Assembly (NCBI GenBank): GCA_024762485.1
Contig: JANTHH010000083.1
Span: 1-10,777, forward strand
Direction: 5' to 3'
Length of the DNA stretch: 10,777 nucleotides
Source: Chromatiales bacterium
Lineage (GTDB): Bacteria > Pseudomonadota > Gammaproteobacteria > Chromatiales > Chromatiaceae
Numbering within the stretch: the first letter of the stretch is position 1; each line of letters begins with the position of its first letter. The notes under the pieces were generated by a model. That model was not told the origin of the DNA. It did no database searches and saw only the letters and a list, made by a program, of their open reading frames with translations. Below are positions 1-6,066 of the stretch, piece by piece. The translations under genes and the position numbers were made by a program.

Positions 1-1
1 G

Positions 2-433
2 ATGAGTCCCATGGGTCAGATACAGAAGTTACTGCTGCTCGGCCTGACCGGTGTCCTGCTCGCAGGTCCGGCAGGGGCCGCGCCGGACCTCGAGATCGAG
101 GGTTATGACAGCGTCACGCAGGCACACGGCATACCCCGCGACGGCAGCGACAATACTGTGCCCGACCTCGCAGATGTGACCGGGACGGATGTCATCTCCA
201 CCGTCAGAAACGGATTCGCAGGTTTTCTGGAATTGCTGAGATCCAACCATGAGGACAGCGAAAGTGTCGTGTCCCATGCTGCGGGATTCGATTACCAGCT
301 GGATGACGACTCCAAACTCGACCTCGGTCTCACCTTCAAGCCCAAACTCGACATCGTGCAATCCAGGGACAGTGAGTCCCTGGGCGACAGGCAGCTCGGC
401 TGGCAACTGCAGTTCACCCGGCAATTCGATTGA
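2..433 (+). CDS. Small exported protein of unknown function
   Basis: I do not recognise this protein. Read from the ATG at 2 it has 143 residues; the in-frame ATG at 11 is an equally good start and gives a cleaner signal peptide (basic Lys, then a leucine-rich core, then a Gly/Ala-rich end near AGA-APD). Because the window begins one base before the first ATG, no ribosome binding site can be seen and the gene may begin further upstream. The mature part is acidic (many Asp/Glu), has no cysteine and no membrane segment after the signal. The last ~50 residues show alternating polar and hydrophobic residues (for example LDLGLTFKPKLDIV and LGWQLQFTRQF), as in outer-membrane or periplasmic beta strands, which is an inference only. 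It sits 83 bases before the DUF3617 gene on the same strand. Confidence 0.55.
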   Translation: MSPMGQIQKLLLLGLTGVLLAGPAGAAPDLEIEGYDSVTQAHGIPRDGSDNTVPDLADVTGTDVISTVRNGFAGFLELLRSNHEDSESVVSHAAGFDYQLDDDSKLDLGLTFKPKLDIVQSRDSESLGDRQLGWQLQFTRQFD

Positions 434-478
434 GCCTGGACCAAGCGGGGTGCATCATAGGCGGCATGATTCATGGTA

Positions 479-497
479 CCGGCGCATCCTGTGCCGG
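479..497 (+). other. Stem-loop just before the DUF3617 ribosome binding site
   Basis: CCGGCGCA (479-486) pairs with TGTGCCGG (490-497) over 8 bp with one G-U pair and a 3-nt loop. It ends 5 bases before the AAGGAG ribosome binding site at 503-508. There is no T-run behind it, so it is not a normal intrinsic terminator for the upstream gene; it could be a leader hairpin or mRNA end-protecting structure. Confidence 0.35.
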
Positions 498-516
498 CTG
501 AAAAGGAGCCTGATCC

Positions 517-942
517 ATGAAATACCCGCTGGCCACCCTGCTTTTGTCACTTGCCCCATTGGGCACCGCCACCGCCGGACAGAACATCATGCAACCGGGA
601 CTGTGGGAAATCACCACCGAGGTTGAGATGACCGGCATGCCGATGAAGATGCCGCCGCAGACCACGCGCCACTGCTACACCGCAGAAGAGCTGTCGAACA
701 GCCGGAATGCGGTGCCTCGCAGCGATGACAGCAACTGCGAGATCATGAATTACCGGCTGGAGGGCAATACCGCCAGCTGGGAGATCCGGTGCCATGGCCC
801 GAGTGCGATGCAGGGCAAGGCCCACATGACCATGGAGGCCACACGCTACACCGGCGGCATGGATGCAAAAATCAGCAGTCCGGCCGGTGACATGCAGATG
901 CACAACCGCTGGCAGGCGCGCCGCATCGGCGACTGCCGGTAA
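517..942 (+). CDS. DUF3617 family exported protein
   Basis: This is a 141-residue protein with a Sec signal peptide (MKYPLATLLLSLAPLGTATA, cut after residue 20). The mature start, with the QPGLWEITTEVEM pattern, and the methionine-rich TGMPMKMPP stretch at 39-47 are typical of DUF3617 (PF12276), a periplasmic family of unknown biochemical role. Four cysteines (53, 74, 92, 140) would allow two disulfides, which fits an oxidising periplasm. The start is well supported: AAGGAG at 503-508 lies 8 bases before the ATG. It converges with the BrkB-type gene, the two stop codons being only 5 bases apart, and no terminator is visible between them. Family assignment is recalled from sequence pattern; function is not known. 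Confidence 0.85.
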   Translation: MKYPLATLLLSLAPLGTATAGQNIMQPGLWEITTEVEMTGMPMKMPPQTTRHCYTAEELSNSRNAVPRSDDSNCEIMNYRLEGNTASWEIRCHGPSAMQGKAHMTMEATRYTGGMDAKISSPAGDMQMHNRWQARRIGDCR

Positions 943-947
943 GTCCG

Positions 948-1832
948 TCAGTCGTCGGCGGTCTGCGGCGACACCGACCCCACACGTTCGAACTCGGCTA
1001 TCACCTGGGCACCAAGCAGCAGGATGATGGCGGCCGTCTCCAGGCTGAGCAGGATAACGATAGTGGTCGCCAGTGAACCGTAGATGACGTTCACGAATGA
1101 CAGGGTCGTCAGGTACCAGACCAGGAAATGACGGGTGATCTCCCACAACAGGGTCGCTACCACACCGCCGATCAAGGCATGGGACCAGGCGAGGCGCCCG
1201 GCGGGCATCACCAGGTAGATGGAGGTGAGCAGCAGCACCTCGCCCAGCAACCCGAAGACATAGAGCGTGGTTGCCGTGGTTTCATCGATGTTCAGACGGT
1301 AACCGAGCACGCTCACCGTGCCGTTGCCCAGGGTATGCAGCCAGCCGGCCACCAGGCTGACCGTGAGAAAGCCCAGCGCCAGCAGCAGGATATAGACATA
1401 GGGGATCAGCGCAGAGACCAGGAAGTGGCGCCGGATGACACGTGCCCGGTGGAAAAAGATCTGCGCCAGGGCGTTCTCCACAACCGTAAACGCCAGCGAG
1501 CTGAAGAACAGCAGCACCAGCAGCCCCGCCACGCCCACCACCTTCCAGTTCGCCAGGAAGACCCGCAGATCGTCCACCAGTTCACCGGACCGGGTGGGCG
1601 CAGCGAGTTCCAGATAGGTGGAGGCCATCTCCAGCAGGATCCCGGGTTCGAGAAACTGCGACAGCACGATCAGCAGCAGGGCCGCCATCGGCACGATTGA
1701 CAGCAATGTGTAGTACGCCACGGCGCCGGCCAGCAGCATGCCCTGGTTGGCACGGAACCCCATCAGCACACGGCCGAGAAATCGTGCCGGCTGGGTGATG
1801 ACGTAGGTCAATGCTGTGGAGCGTTTTCTCAT
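948..1832 (-). CDS. YihY/BrkB-type inner-membrane protein
   Basis: This is a polytopic membrane protein of 294 residues, close to the usual length of the YihY/BrkB family (PF03631). Six hydrophobic segments are visible at about 31-60, 97-122, 137-165, 187-210, 216-240 and 248-280. Family hallmarks are the N-terminal LAGAVAYYTLLSIVPMAALL stretch and the C-terminal YGSLATTIVILLSLETAAIILLLGAQ region. Members were once misannotated as ribonuclease BN; their true role (transport or envelope function) is unsettled. I chose ATG at 1832 because MRKRS leads directly into the family-type N-terminus. In-frame ATGs at 1898 and 1934 would add 22 or 34 residues, and none of the three has a strong ribosome binding site. 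The gene diverges from the first csp gene, so its promoter must lie in 1833-1940 on the minus strand; I could not pick one out. Confidence 0.85.
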   Translation of the reverse strand: MRKRSTALTYVITQPARFLGRVLMGFRANQGMLLAGAVAYYTLLSIVPMAALLLIVLSQFLEPGILLEMASTYLELAAPTRSGELVDDLRVFLANWKVVGVAGLLVLLFFSSLAFTVVENALAQIFFHRARVIRRHFLVSALIPYVYILLLALGFLTVSLVAGWLHTLGNGTVSVLGYRLNIDETTATTLYVFGLLGEVLLLTSIYLVMPAGRLAWSHALIGGVVATLLWEITRHFLVWYLTTLSFVNVIYGSLATTIVILLSLETAAIILLLGAQVIAEFERVGSVSPQTADD

Positions 1833-1939
1833 GGCGCAGACTGTGCCATGCCTGAGACCACGAGGACAGCCCGAACGGGAAAGACCGAGAGCAGACATTG
1901 AAAGAAAACCGCCATCACACAATGGCCCGATCAAAGGTT

Positions 1940-1967
1940 TTGCACTGGCAGGGAAAAAATGTATAGT
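1940..1967 (+). promoter_or_regulatory. Sigma70-type promoter of the first csp gene
   Basis: TTGCAC (1940-1945) and TATAGT (1962-1967) are 16 bp apart, each matching four or five of six consensus bases. The expected start of transcription is near 1974, giving a leader of about 130 nt. The second csp gene has a promoter candidate at the same distance from the shared leader element (37 versus 39 bases from the end of the -10 to that element), which supports both calls. Confidence 0.6.
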
Positions 1968-1973
1968 CCGGAT

Positions 1974-2103
1974 CAGCAGTAATTACGATGATGTGTACCG
2001 GCGGTTCCTCTCTGGTGTTTGCAGCAGATCCTACCGAGTTCCACCGTTATTACCTGCGCTTACCCGACATGATAATTTTGCCCAGTTCTTAGAGGACACC
2101 GAA
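1974..2103 (+). promoter_or_regulatory. Long conserved 5' leader of the first csp gene
   Basis: The mRNA leader is about 130 nt, long as is usual for cold-shock genes. Blocks shared with the leader of the second csp gene, in the same order and spacing, are GTTCCTCTCT (2004-2013), AGCAGA (2023-2028), CCT-N-CCG (2030-2036), CCGTTATT (2044-2051) and the start region TTAGAGG..ACCGAAATGG. The ribosome binding site AGAGG (2091-2095) is 8 bases before the ATG. TCCTCT (2006-2011) is the exact reverse complement of AGAGGA (2091-2096), so the leader could fold back on its own ribosome binding site. Leader-based temperature control is known for E. coli cspA; that this leader works so is inference. Confidence 0.6.
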
Positions 2104-2307
2104 ATGGCTACAGGCACCGTAAAGTGGTTCAACGACGAAAAAGGTTTTGGCTTTATCGCACCTTCTGATGGCTCCAAGGACGTATTCGTCCACTTCAGCG
2201 CCATCCAGGGTGACGGTTTCAAATCACTGGCCGAGGGCCAGACCGTCTCCTTCGACGTCGAGGAAGGTCAGAAAGGCCCCAGCGCGGTCAACGTCGTACC
2301 CCAGTAA
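2104..2307 (+). CDS. csp: CspA-family cold-shock protein (first copy)
   Basis: This is a 67-residue single cold-shock domain, the full family length. It binds single-stranded RNA and DNA in the cytoplasm and acts as an RNA chaperone or antiterminator. The RNP1 motif KGFGFI is at 13-18 and RNP2 VFVHF at 27-31; the surface aromatics Trp8, Phe15, Phe17, Phe28 and Phe31 are all present. It matches the second csp product in this window at 58 of 67 residues. The start is fixed by AGAGG at 2091-2095 and by the family's MATGTVKWF N-terminus; in-frame upstream sequence belongs to the leader. The gene stands alone between its own promoter and a strong terminator. Whether it is cold-induced or constitutive cannot be told from the protein. 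Confidence 0.97.
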   Translation: MATGTVKWFNDEKGFGFIAPSDGSKDVFVHFSAIQGDGFKSLAEGQTVSFDVEEGQKGPSAVNVVPQ

Positions 2308-2327
2308 TCCACGACACCGCCCTGAAG

Positions 2328-2356
2328 AAGCCCCGCTGTTGCAGCGGGGTTTTTTT
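2328..2356 (+). terminator. Intrinsic terminator of the first csp gene
   Basis: CCCCGCTG (2331-2338) pairs perfectly with CAGCGGGG (2342-2349) around a 3-nt loop and is followed by seven T (2350-2356). The A bases before the stem can pair with the first T bases. It lies 20-odd bases after the csp stop codon and separates csp from the cytochrome module. Confidence 0.93.
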
Positions 2357-2480
2357 ATGCCCCGCGTTTATCACGTGCCGTCTTTTCCCAGCAGCTCAAT
2401 GCATCGCGGAATATTCCAGTCGCATCCATCGTCTAGTATCAACGGATATGCCACGGCCCGCGGCAGAGCAGACGTCGGAC

Positions 2481-2494
2481 TTGATCACGATCAA
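2481..2494. promoter_or_regulatory. FNR/Anr-type binding site before cytochrome c'
   Basis: TTGAT-CACG-ATCAA matches all ten fixed bases of the FNR consensus TTGAT-N4-ATCAA. It suggests control by oxygen through an FNR/Anr-type regulator, or by a related CRP-family NO sensor. Its centre (2487.5) is only 28 bases before the cytochrome c' ATG, too close for the classic activating position at -41.5, so it may act by repression or serve an unusual promoter. No convincing sigma70 promoter was found in 2357-2480. Confidence 0.6.
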
Positions 2495-2515
2495 TCACTC
2501 GAAGGGAGCCCACCC

Positions 2516-2998
2516 ATGAAGACAATATCTGCAATCGCCGGCATGACGACGCTGGCCTTCCTCGTCAGCCTCAGCGGCACCCTCCAGGCCGCAGACGTGG
2601 ACGGTCAGATCAAATACCGGCAAAACGTGATGAAGGCACTCGGCGGCCACATCGGTGCCGCCGACCGCATCATCCGTGGCCAGGTGCCGCTGAAGGATCA
2701 GCTTCGTCTGCATGCCGCGGGGGCCGCCGACATCGCCGCCATACTCACCACCCTGTTCCCCAAGGACAGCGTGCCGCCAGAAGCCGAGTTCGCCGGTGCG
2801 ACAGTGGAGACGAAGGCAACCGAGGCGGTGCTCGAAAAGCCCGAGGCATTCAAGCAGGCCGCACTAAAGACAAAGGAGACGACGGCAGCATTCCTCGCCG
2901 CCATCGATGACGGCGCCGATGACCGGACCCTCGCCAAGGCCTTCCGTGAGATCGGCAAGAGCTGCAAGGCCTGTCACAAGGATTTCCGAAGGAAATAA
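2516..2998 (+). CDS. Cytochrome c' (class II c-type cytochrome)
   Basis: This is a periplasmic haem protein of 160 residues. A Sec signal peptide is cut near residues 25-26 (TLQA-ADV). The mature protein begins with the cytochrome c' helix pattern IKYRQNVMKALGGH (32-45), and the single haem site CKACH lies at the very C-terminus (150-154), followed by KDFR, the arrangement that defines four-helix-bundle class II cytochromes. Family members have five-coordinate haem and bind NO; many give protection from nitrosative stress, and some relatives carry electrons. GAAGGGAG at 2501-2508 supports the ATG. The next gene starts 4 bases after the stop, so the two are surely co-transcribed. An FNR-type box lies directly upstream. 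Calling it NO-protective rather than electron-carrying is inference. Confidence 0.92.
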   Translation: MKTISAIAGMTTLAFLVSLSGTLQAADVDGQIKYRQNVMKALGGHIGAADRIIRGQVPLKDQLRLHAAGAADIAAILTTLFPKDSVPPEAEFAGATVETKATEAVLEKPEAFKQAALKTKETTAAFLAAIDDGADDRTLAKAFREIGKSCKACHKDFRRK

Positions 2999-3002
2999 GA
3001 CG

Positions 3003-3884
3003 TTGAGGCGGCTGCCCACGGCGCTCCTGCTGACCAGCCTGCTCGGCGGCTGGACGGCCGGTGCCGATGACCTGGCCGACCCGCAAGCCGCCCGTGGCGA
3101 GTACCTGCTGCGGGCGGCAGGCTGCGTCGCCTGTCATACCGACAGCGAACACAAGGGCCGCTTTCTTGCCGGTGGCCGCGCCTTCGTCACGCCCCAGGGC
3201 ACCTTCTACTCCCCCAATATCACGCCGGACCCGGATCATGGCATCGGCCATTGGTCGGAACAGGATCTGGCACGGGCACTGACCAAAGGCATAGGGCCCG
3301 CCGGACACCGCTACTATCCACTGTTCCCCTACACCAGCTACACCCGCATGCGAGCCGAGGACATCAGTGCACTGAAGGCCTACCTGGACACGGTTCCGCC
3401 AGTCGCCCGTGAAAACCGCGAACACGACCTGCCCTGGTACCTGCCGCGCTTTGCCATCAGTCTGTGGCAATGGTTGTACTTTCGTCCGGGCACATTCGTG
3501 GCCGATCCCGCCCGGGACGATCGCTGGAACCGTGGCGCCTACCTGGTCCGTGCCCTCGCCCACTGCGCCGAATGTCACAGCCCGCGCAACGACCTGGGCG
3601 GTATCGACGAGGCCCTGCAAATGGCCGGTACCCGCCACGGGCCGGACGGCGAGTCCGTACCCAACATCACCCCGGACAAGGAGACCGGCATCGGCCGCTG
3701 GAGCGATGCCGACCTCGCCTACTACCTGAAGACCGGCGCCGACCCGGATGGCGACTATGCCGGCGGCCTGATGAGCGAGGTGATCGACGAGGGGCTGAGT
3801 CACCTGAGCGACGAGGACATCACGTCCATCGTCAGCTATCTGAAGGCGCTGCCACCGATCCACCATCTTGTGGTGGATGAATAA
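3003..3884 (+). CDS. Di-haem cytochrome c, TTG start
   Basis: This periplasmic electron carrier of 293 residues has two cytochrome c domains. Haem sites are CVACH (41-45) and CAECH (188-192). Likely axial methionines are Met116 (SYTRM) and Met257 (GGLMSEV). Each domain carries the N-I-T-P-D and G-I-G-x-W-S pattern typical of di-haem cytochromes that partner alcohol, gluconate and sulfite dehydrogenases. I place the start at TTG 3003: AAGGA (2989-2993) is 9 bases upstream and it yields a classic signal peptide (MRRLPTALLL..., cut near TAGA-DDL). An in-frame ATG at 2907 would overlap the cytochrome c' gene and bury the signal. The gene is 4 bases behind cytochrome c' and ahead of soxC, so it probably links the dehydrogenase to the respiratory chain. 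Confidence 0.9.
   Translation: MRRLPTALLLTSLLGGWTAGADDLADPQAARGEYLLRAAGCVACHTDSEHKGRFLAGGRAFVTPQGTFYSPNITPDPDHGIGHWSEQDLARALTKGIGPAGHRYYPLFPYTSYTRMRAEDISALKAYLDTVPPVARENREHDLPWYLPRFAISLWQWLYFRPGTFVADPARDDRWNRGAYLVRALAHCAECHSPRNDLGGIDEALQMAGTRHGPDGESVPNITPDKETGIGRWSDADLAYYLKTGADPDGDYAGGLMSEVIDEGLSHLSDEDITSIVSYLKALPPIHHLVVDE
3858..3878 (+). other. Stem-loop over the last codons of the di-haem cytochrome gene
   Basis: ATCCACCA (3858-3865) pairs perfectly with TGGTGGAT (3871-3878) around a 5-nt loop, ending just before the TAA at 3882. No T-run follows, so it is more likely to shield the mRNA end or allow partial readthrough than to terminate fully. The 11-mer CCACCATCTTG within it (3860-3870) recurs at 3897-3907. 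Confidence 0.4.
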
Positions 3885-3904
3885 CCCATCTGGCCACCAC
3901 CATC

Positions 3905-3933
3905 TTGATTGGCGCAGTGCGCTCTTCTATCCT
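3905..3933 (+). promoter_or_regulatory. Possible internal promoter before soxC
   Basis: TTGATT (3905-3910) and TATCCT (3928-3933) are 17 bp apart, each matching four of six consensus bases. A start near 3940 would give a short leader of about 26 nt to the GTG at 3966. The match is modest and could be chance. Confidence 0.3.
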
Positions 3934-3965
3934 GCGGCGCTTATCCCTCTTCTGGCGGACATGCC

Positions 3966-5234
3966 GTGACCCGATCCAAGTCCGATAAACACCCCGAAGC
4001 CTCAGCTCGTCGCGGTTTTCTGCGCACCAGCCTGCTCGGCGGCCTGGCTGCGCTGACTGCAGGTCGCAGCCAGGCCGAGCCTGCACCCCTGCCGGTCCCA
4101 CCCTGGACCCATCATCCCGGCGCCGGCGTGGGCAGTGCGCCCTATGGACAGCCATCGTCCTTCGAAAAGCAGGTCATACGCCGCTTCCTGCCCTGGATGC
4201 GGGCCACCCGCGAGTCATCGGTCAGCTTCACCCCGCTGGCCGACCTGCATGGCATCATCACCCCCAGCGGGTTGCATTTCGAGCGGCATCACGCCGGGGT
4301 GCCGGCCATCGATCCCGCCCAGCACCTGCTGGTGATCCACGGACTGGTCGAACAGCCACTGAAATTCACCCTGCAGGACCTGCTGCGCTATCCCGCAGTC
4401 AGCCGTGTCCACTTCATCGAATGTGCCGGCAACGGGGCCCTCGAGCAACGCGGCGCCCAGCTCAACAAGGTGCAGTACACCCACGGCATGATCAGCAGCA
4501 GCGAGTGGACCGGCGTGCCACTTCGCCTGCTGCTCGGCGAGTCAGGACTGCGCAAGGGGGCCAGGTGGCTGTTGGCAGAAGGCGCCGATGCCGCCGCCAT
4601 GGCCCGCAGCTTCCCCCTCGACAAGGCACTGGACGACGCCCTCATCGCCTACGCACAGAATGGCGAGATGCTGCGCCCCGAGCAGGGTTATCCACTGCGA
4701 CTGGTGCTGCCCGGCTGGGAAGGTGTGGCCAACGTCAAATGGCTGCGTCGTATCGAGGTCGGTGAACGTCCCTGGGAGATGCGCGAGGAGACCGCCACCT
4801 ACACCGACCTGCTGCCCAGCGGGAAGGCACGCCAGTACACCTTCATCCAGGAGGCCAAATCAGTGATCACCTCACCCAGCCCCGAACGTCCGCTACCCGG
4901 CAAGGGCGCTCAGGTGATCAAAGGTCTCGCCTGGTCCGGCGAGGGCAAGGTGAAGCGGGTCGATGTCTCCTTCGATGGCGGCCGCAACTGGCGGACCGCT
5001 CGGCTGACCGGCCCGGTGCTCGACAAGTCGCTCACCCGCTTCGAGATCGACTGGGACTGGAACGGCCGCGAGGCCCTGCTGCAGAGCCGGGCCATCGACG
5101 AGACCGGCTACGTGCAGCCGAGTTACCGCGAGCTGCGTGCCGTACGCGGCACCGCGTCCATGTATCACAACAACGCCATCCAGACCTGGCTGGTCCACGC
5201 CGACGGGGAGGTGGAGAATGTCCAACTGGGCTAA
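3966..5234 (+). CDS. soxC: SoxC-like molybdenum sulfite dehydrogenase, Tat-exported
   Basis: This is the 422-residue catalytic subunit of a periplasmic sulfite dehydrogenase of the sulfite oxidase family. A twin-arginine signal (ARRGFLRTSLLGGLAAL, Arg15-Arg16) shows export in folded form with its molybdopterin cofactor. The Mo-binding domain spans about 85-265, with the Mo-ligating cysteine most likely Cys153 in IECAGNG; the dimerisation domain (Mo-co dimer type) follows at about 295-415. In the full Sox pathway SoxC with SoxD oxidises the protein-bound sulfane sulfur, whereas related SorA enzymes oxidise free sulfite; the sequence and the SoxD partner favour SoxC, but the substrate is inferred. 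I chose GTG 3966 because it places the Arg pair 14 residues in; a TTG at 3909 would add 19 residues. The ribosome binding site is weak (GGCGGA). The 3' end overlaps soxD by 17 bases. Confidence 0.9.
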   Translation: MTRSKSDKHPEASARRGFLRTSLLGGLAALTAGRSQAEPAPLPVPPWTHHPGAGVGSAPYGQPSSFEKQVIRRFLPWMRATRESSVSFTPLADLHGIITPSGLHFERHHAGVPAIDPAQHLLVIHGLVEQPLKFTLQDLLRYPAVSRVHFIECAGNGALEQRGAQLNKVQYTHGMISSSEWTGVPLRLLLGESGLRKGARWLLAEGADAAAMARSFPLDKALDDALIAYAQNGEMLRPEQGYPLRLVLPGWEGVANVKWLRRIEVGERPWEMREETATYTDLLPSGKARQYTFIQEAKSVITSPSPERPLPGKGAQVIKGLAWSGEGKVKRVDVSFDGGRNWRTARLTGPVLDKSLTRFEIDWDWNGREALLQSRAIDETGYVQPSYRELRAVRGTASMYHNNAIQTWLVHADGEVENVQLG

Positions 5235-5862
5235 GGGCCTCGGCCTGATCTGTCTTGCCGGCCTGGGGGGCTGTCAGGCCCCGGACAGCACCTCTACCCC
5301 GACCGACACCCGGCATTACGGCTACGGCCAGCCGGTGAGCGCCATGGAGTTGAGCAGCTGGGACATCGATGTCGGTCCTGACGGTGCGGGCCTGCCACCC
5401 GGGCGCGGGACGGCGGACGAGGGAGAGCCCGTCTACCTGGAACAATGTGCCGCCTGCCATGGCGAATTCGGTGAGGGCATGGGCCGCTACCCGGCACTGG
5501 TGGGCAGCAGGGAATCACTCACCACTGACCGCCCGAGCAAGACCGTCGGCAGCTACTGGCCCTATGCCACCACCGTGTGGGACTACGTCAACCGCGCCAT
5601 GCCCTTCGGCAATGCCCAGTCGCTGACCGCCGACCAGGTGTATGGCATCACCGCCTACATCCTGGCAATGAACGAGATCATCGACAGCGATACCGAGATG
5701 AATGCACAGACCCTGCCCCAGGTCCGCATGCCCAACCGCGACGGCTTCATCACCGCCACGGGGACCGACATCCATGCTCCGGTCTGCATGACGGATTGTG
5801 TCCAGGAGGTGAAGATCGTCAGCCGGGCGAGTGACAGCGCGCTCGCGCGCCAGGGAGAGTGA
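5218..5862 (+). CDS. soxD: SoxD-like mono-haem cytochrome c lipoprotein
   Basis: This is the electron-accepting partner of the SoxC-like enzyme, 214 residues long. A lipoprotein signal ends at Cys19 (AGLGGC), so the protein should be membrane-anchored facing the periplasm; Gln follows the cysteine, which in enterobacteria would allow outer-membrane sorting. SoxD hallmarks are YGYGQPV and WDIDVGPDG (34-56), the haem site CAACH (77-81), the KTVGSYWPYATTVWDYVNRAMPFG region with the probable Met haem ligand, and RMPNRDGF. The C-terminal CMTDCVQEVKI segment is also seen in SoxD. Classic SoxD has two haem domains and is much longer; this form has only the first. The ATG at 5218 has GGGGAGG 6 bases upstream, inside soxC, and overlaps it by 17 bases, implying translational coupling. 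Confidence 0.9.
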   Translation: MSNWAKGLGLICLAGLGGCQAPDSTSTPTDTRHYGYGQPVSAMELSSWDIDVGPDGAGLPPGRGTADEGEPVYLEQCAACHGEFGEGMGRYPALVGSRESLTTDRPSKTVGSYWPYATTVWDYVNRAMPFGNAQSLTADQVYGITAYILAMNEIIDSDTEMNAQTLPQVRMPNRDGFITATGTDIHAPVCMTDCVQEVKIVSRASDSALARQGE

Positions 5863-5866
5863 ACAC

Positions 5867-5891
5867 AAGGCCGGCGGCAGGGAACGGCCTT
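5867..5891 (+). other. Stem-loop after soxD, possible weak terminator
   Basis: AAGGCCG (5867-5873) pairs perfectly with CGGCCTT (5885-5891) over 7 bp with an 11-nt loop, starting 4 bases after the soxD stop. No T-run follows, so any termination would be weak or factor-assisted. Confidence 0.35.
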
Positions 5892-5897
5892 CATCGC

Positions 5898-5926
5898 TTG
5901 CGCAATCGGGAAACAACGGCCATACT
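5898..5926 (+). promoter_or_regulatory. Sigma70-type promoter of the second csp gene
   Basis: TTGCGC (5898-5903) and CATACT (5921-5926) are 17 bp apart; the -10 matches four of six bases. Taken alone it is modest. Its distance to the conserved leader element matches that of the first csp promoter within two bases, which is the main support. Transcription would start near 5933. Confidence 0.5.
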
Positions 5927-5932
5927 GTTCCC

Positions 5933-6066
5933 CGTTGCAGTACAACCATGTAGTTTTTTCGGCAGTTCCTCTCTCGCAGTGCGTAGCAGACCCTTCCGTT
6001 ATTCTCCACGATCGTCTGCAAAAACAACGTTAGATCATCCATTACATCAGATTAGAGGTAACCGAA
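5933..6066 (+). promoter_or_regulatory. Long conserved 5' leader of the second csp gene
   Basis: This leader has the same architecture as that of the first csp gene: GTTCCTCTCT (5965-5974), AGCAGA (5985-5990), CCTTCCG (5992-5998), CCGTTATT (5996-6003) and ribosome binding site AGAGG (6054-6058) 8 bases before the ATG. The distance from the first block to the ATG is 102 bases here and 100 in the first copy. CCTCT (5968-5972) is complementary to AGAGG. A small hairpin GTTG-CAGTA-CAAC is visible at 5934-5946. Confidence 0.6.

Noticed and set aside
1128..1700. A 190-codon open frame on + opposite the YihY/BrkB-type gene
   Set aside because: The translation is dominated by Gln and His, which reflects the complement of Leu/Val codons in a membrane protein gene.
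2907..3002. ATG at 2907 as the start of the di-haem cytochrome
   Set aside because: It would overlap cytochrome c' by over 90 bases and place 32 Arg/Pro-rich residues before a proper signal peptide; the TTG at 3003 has a good ribosome binding site.
2850..3866. A 338-codon open frame on - across the two cytochrome genes
   Set aside because: It lies opposite two genes with signal peptides and CxxCH haem sites, and its translation shows no recognisable family.
3909..3965. TTG at 3909 as the start of soxC
   Set aside because: It would put the twin-arginine pair 34 residues in and overlap the possible promoter; GTG 3966 gives a normal Tat signal.
5838..5850. GCGCGC-TC-GCGCGC palindrome near the end of soxD
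   Set aside because: It lies inside coding sequence, its loop is too small and no T-run follows; it is likely a by-product of GC-rich Ala/Arg codons.
5935..5962. TTGCAG at 5935-5940 as the -35 of the second csp promoter
   Set aside because: No acceptable -10 lies 16-18 bases downstream; the 5898/5921 pair fits better and matches the geometry of the first csp gene.
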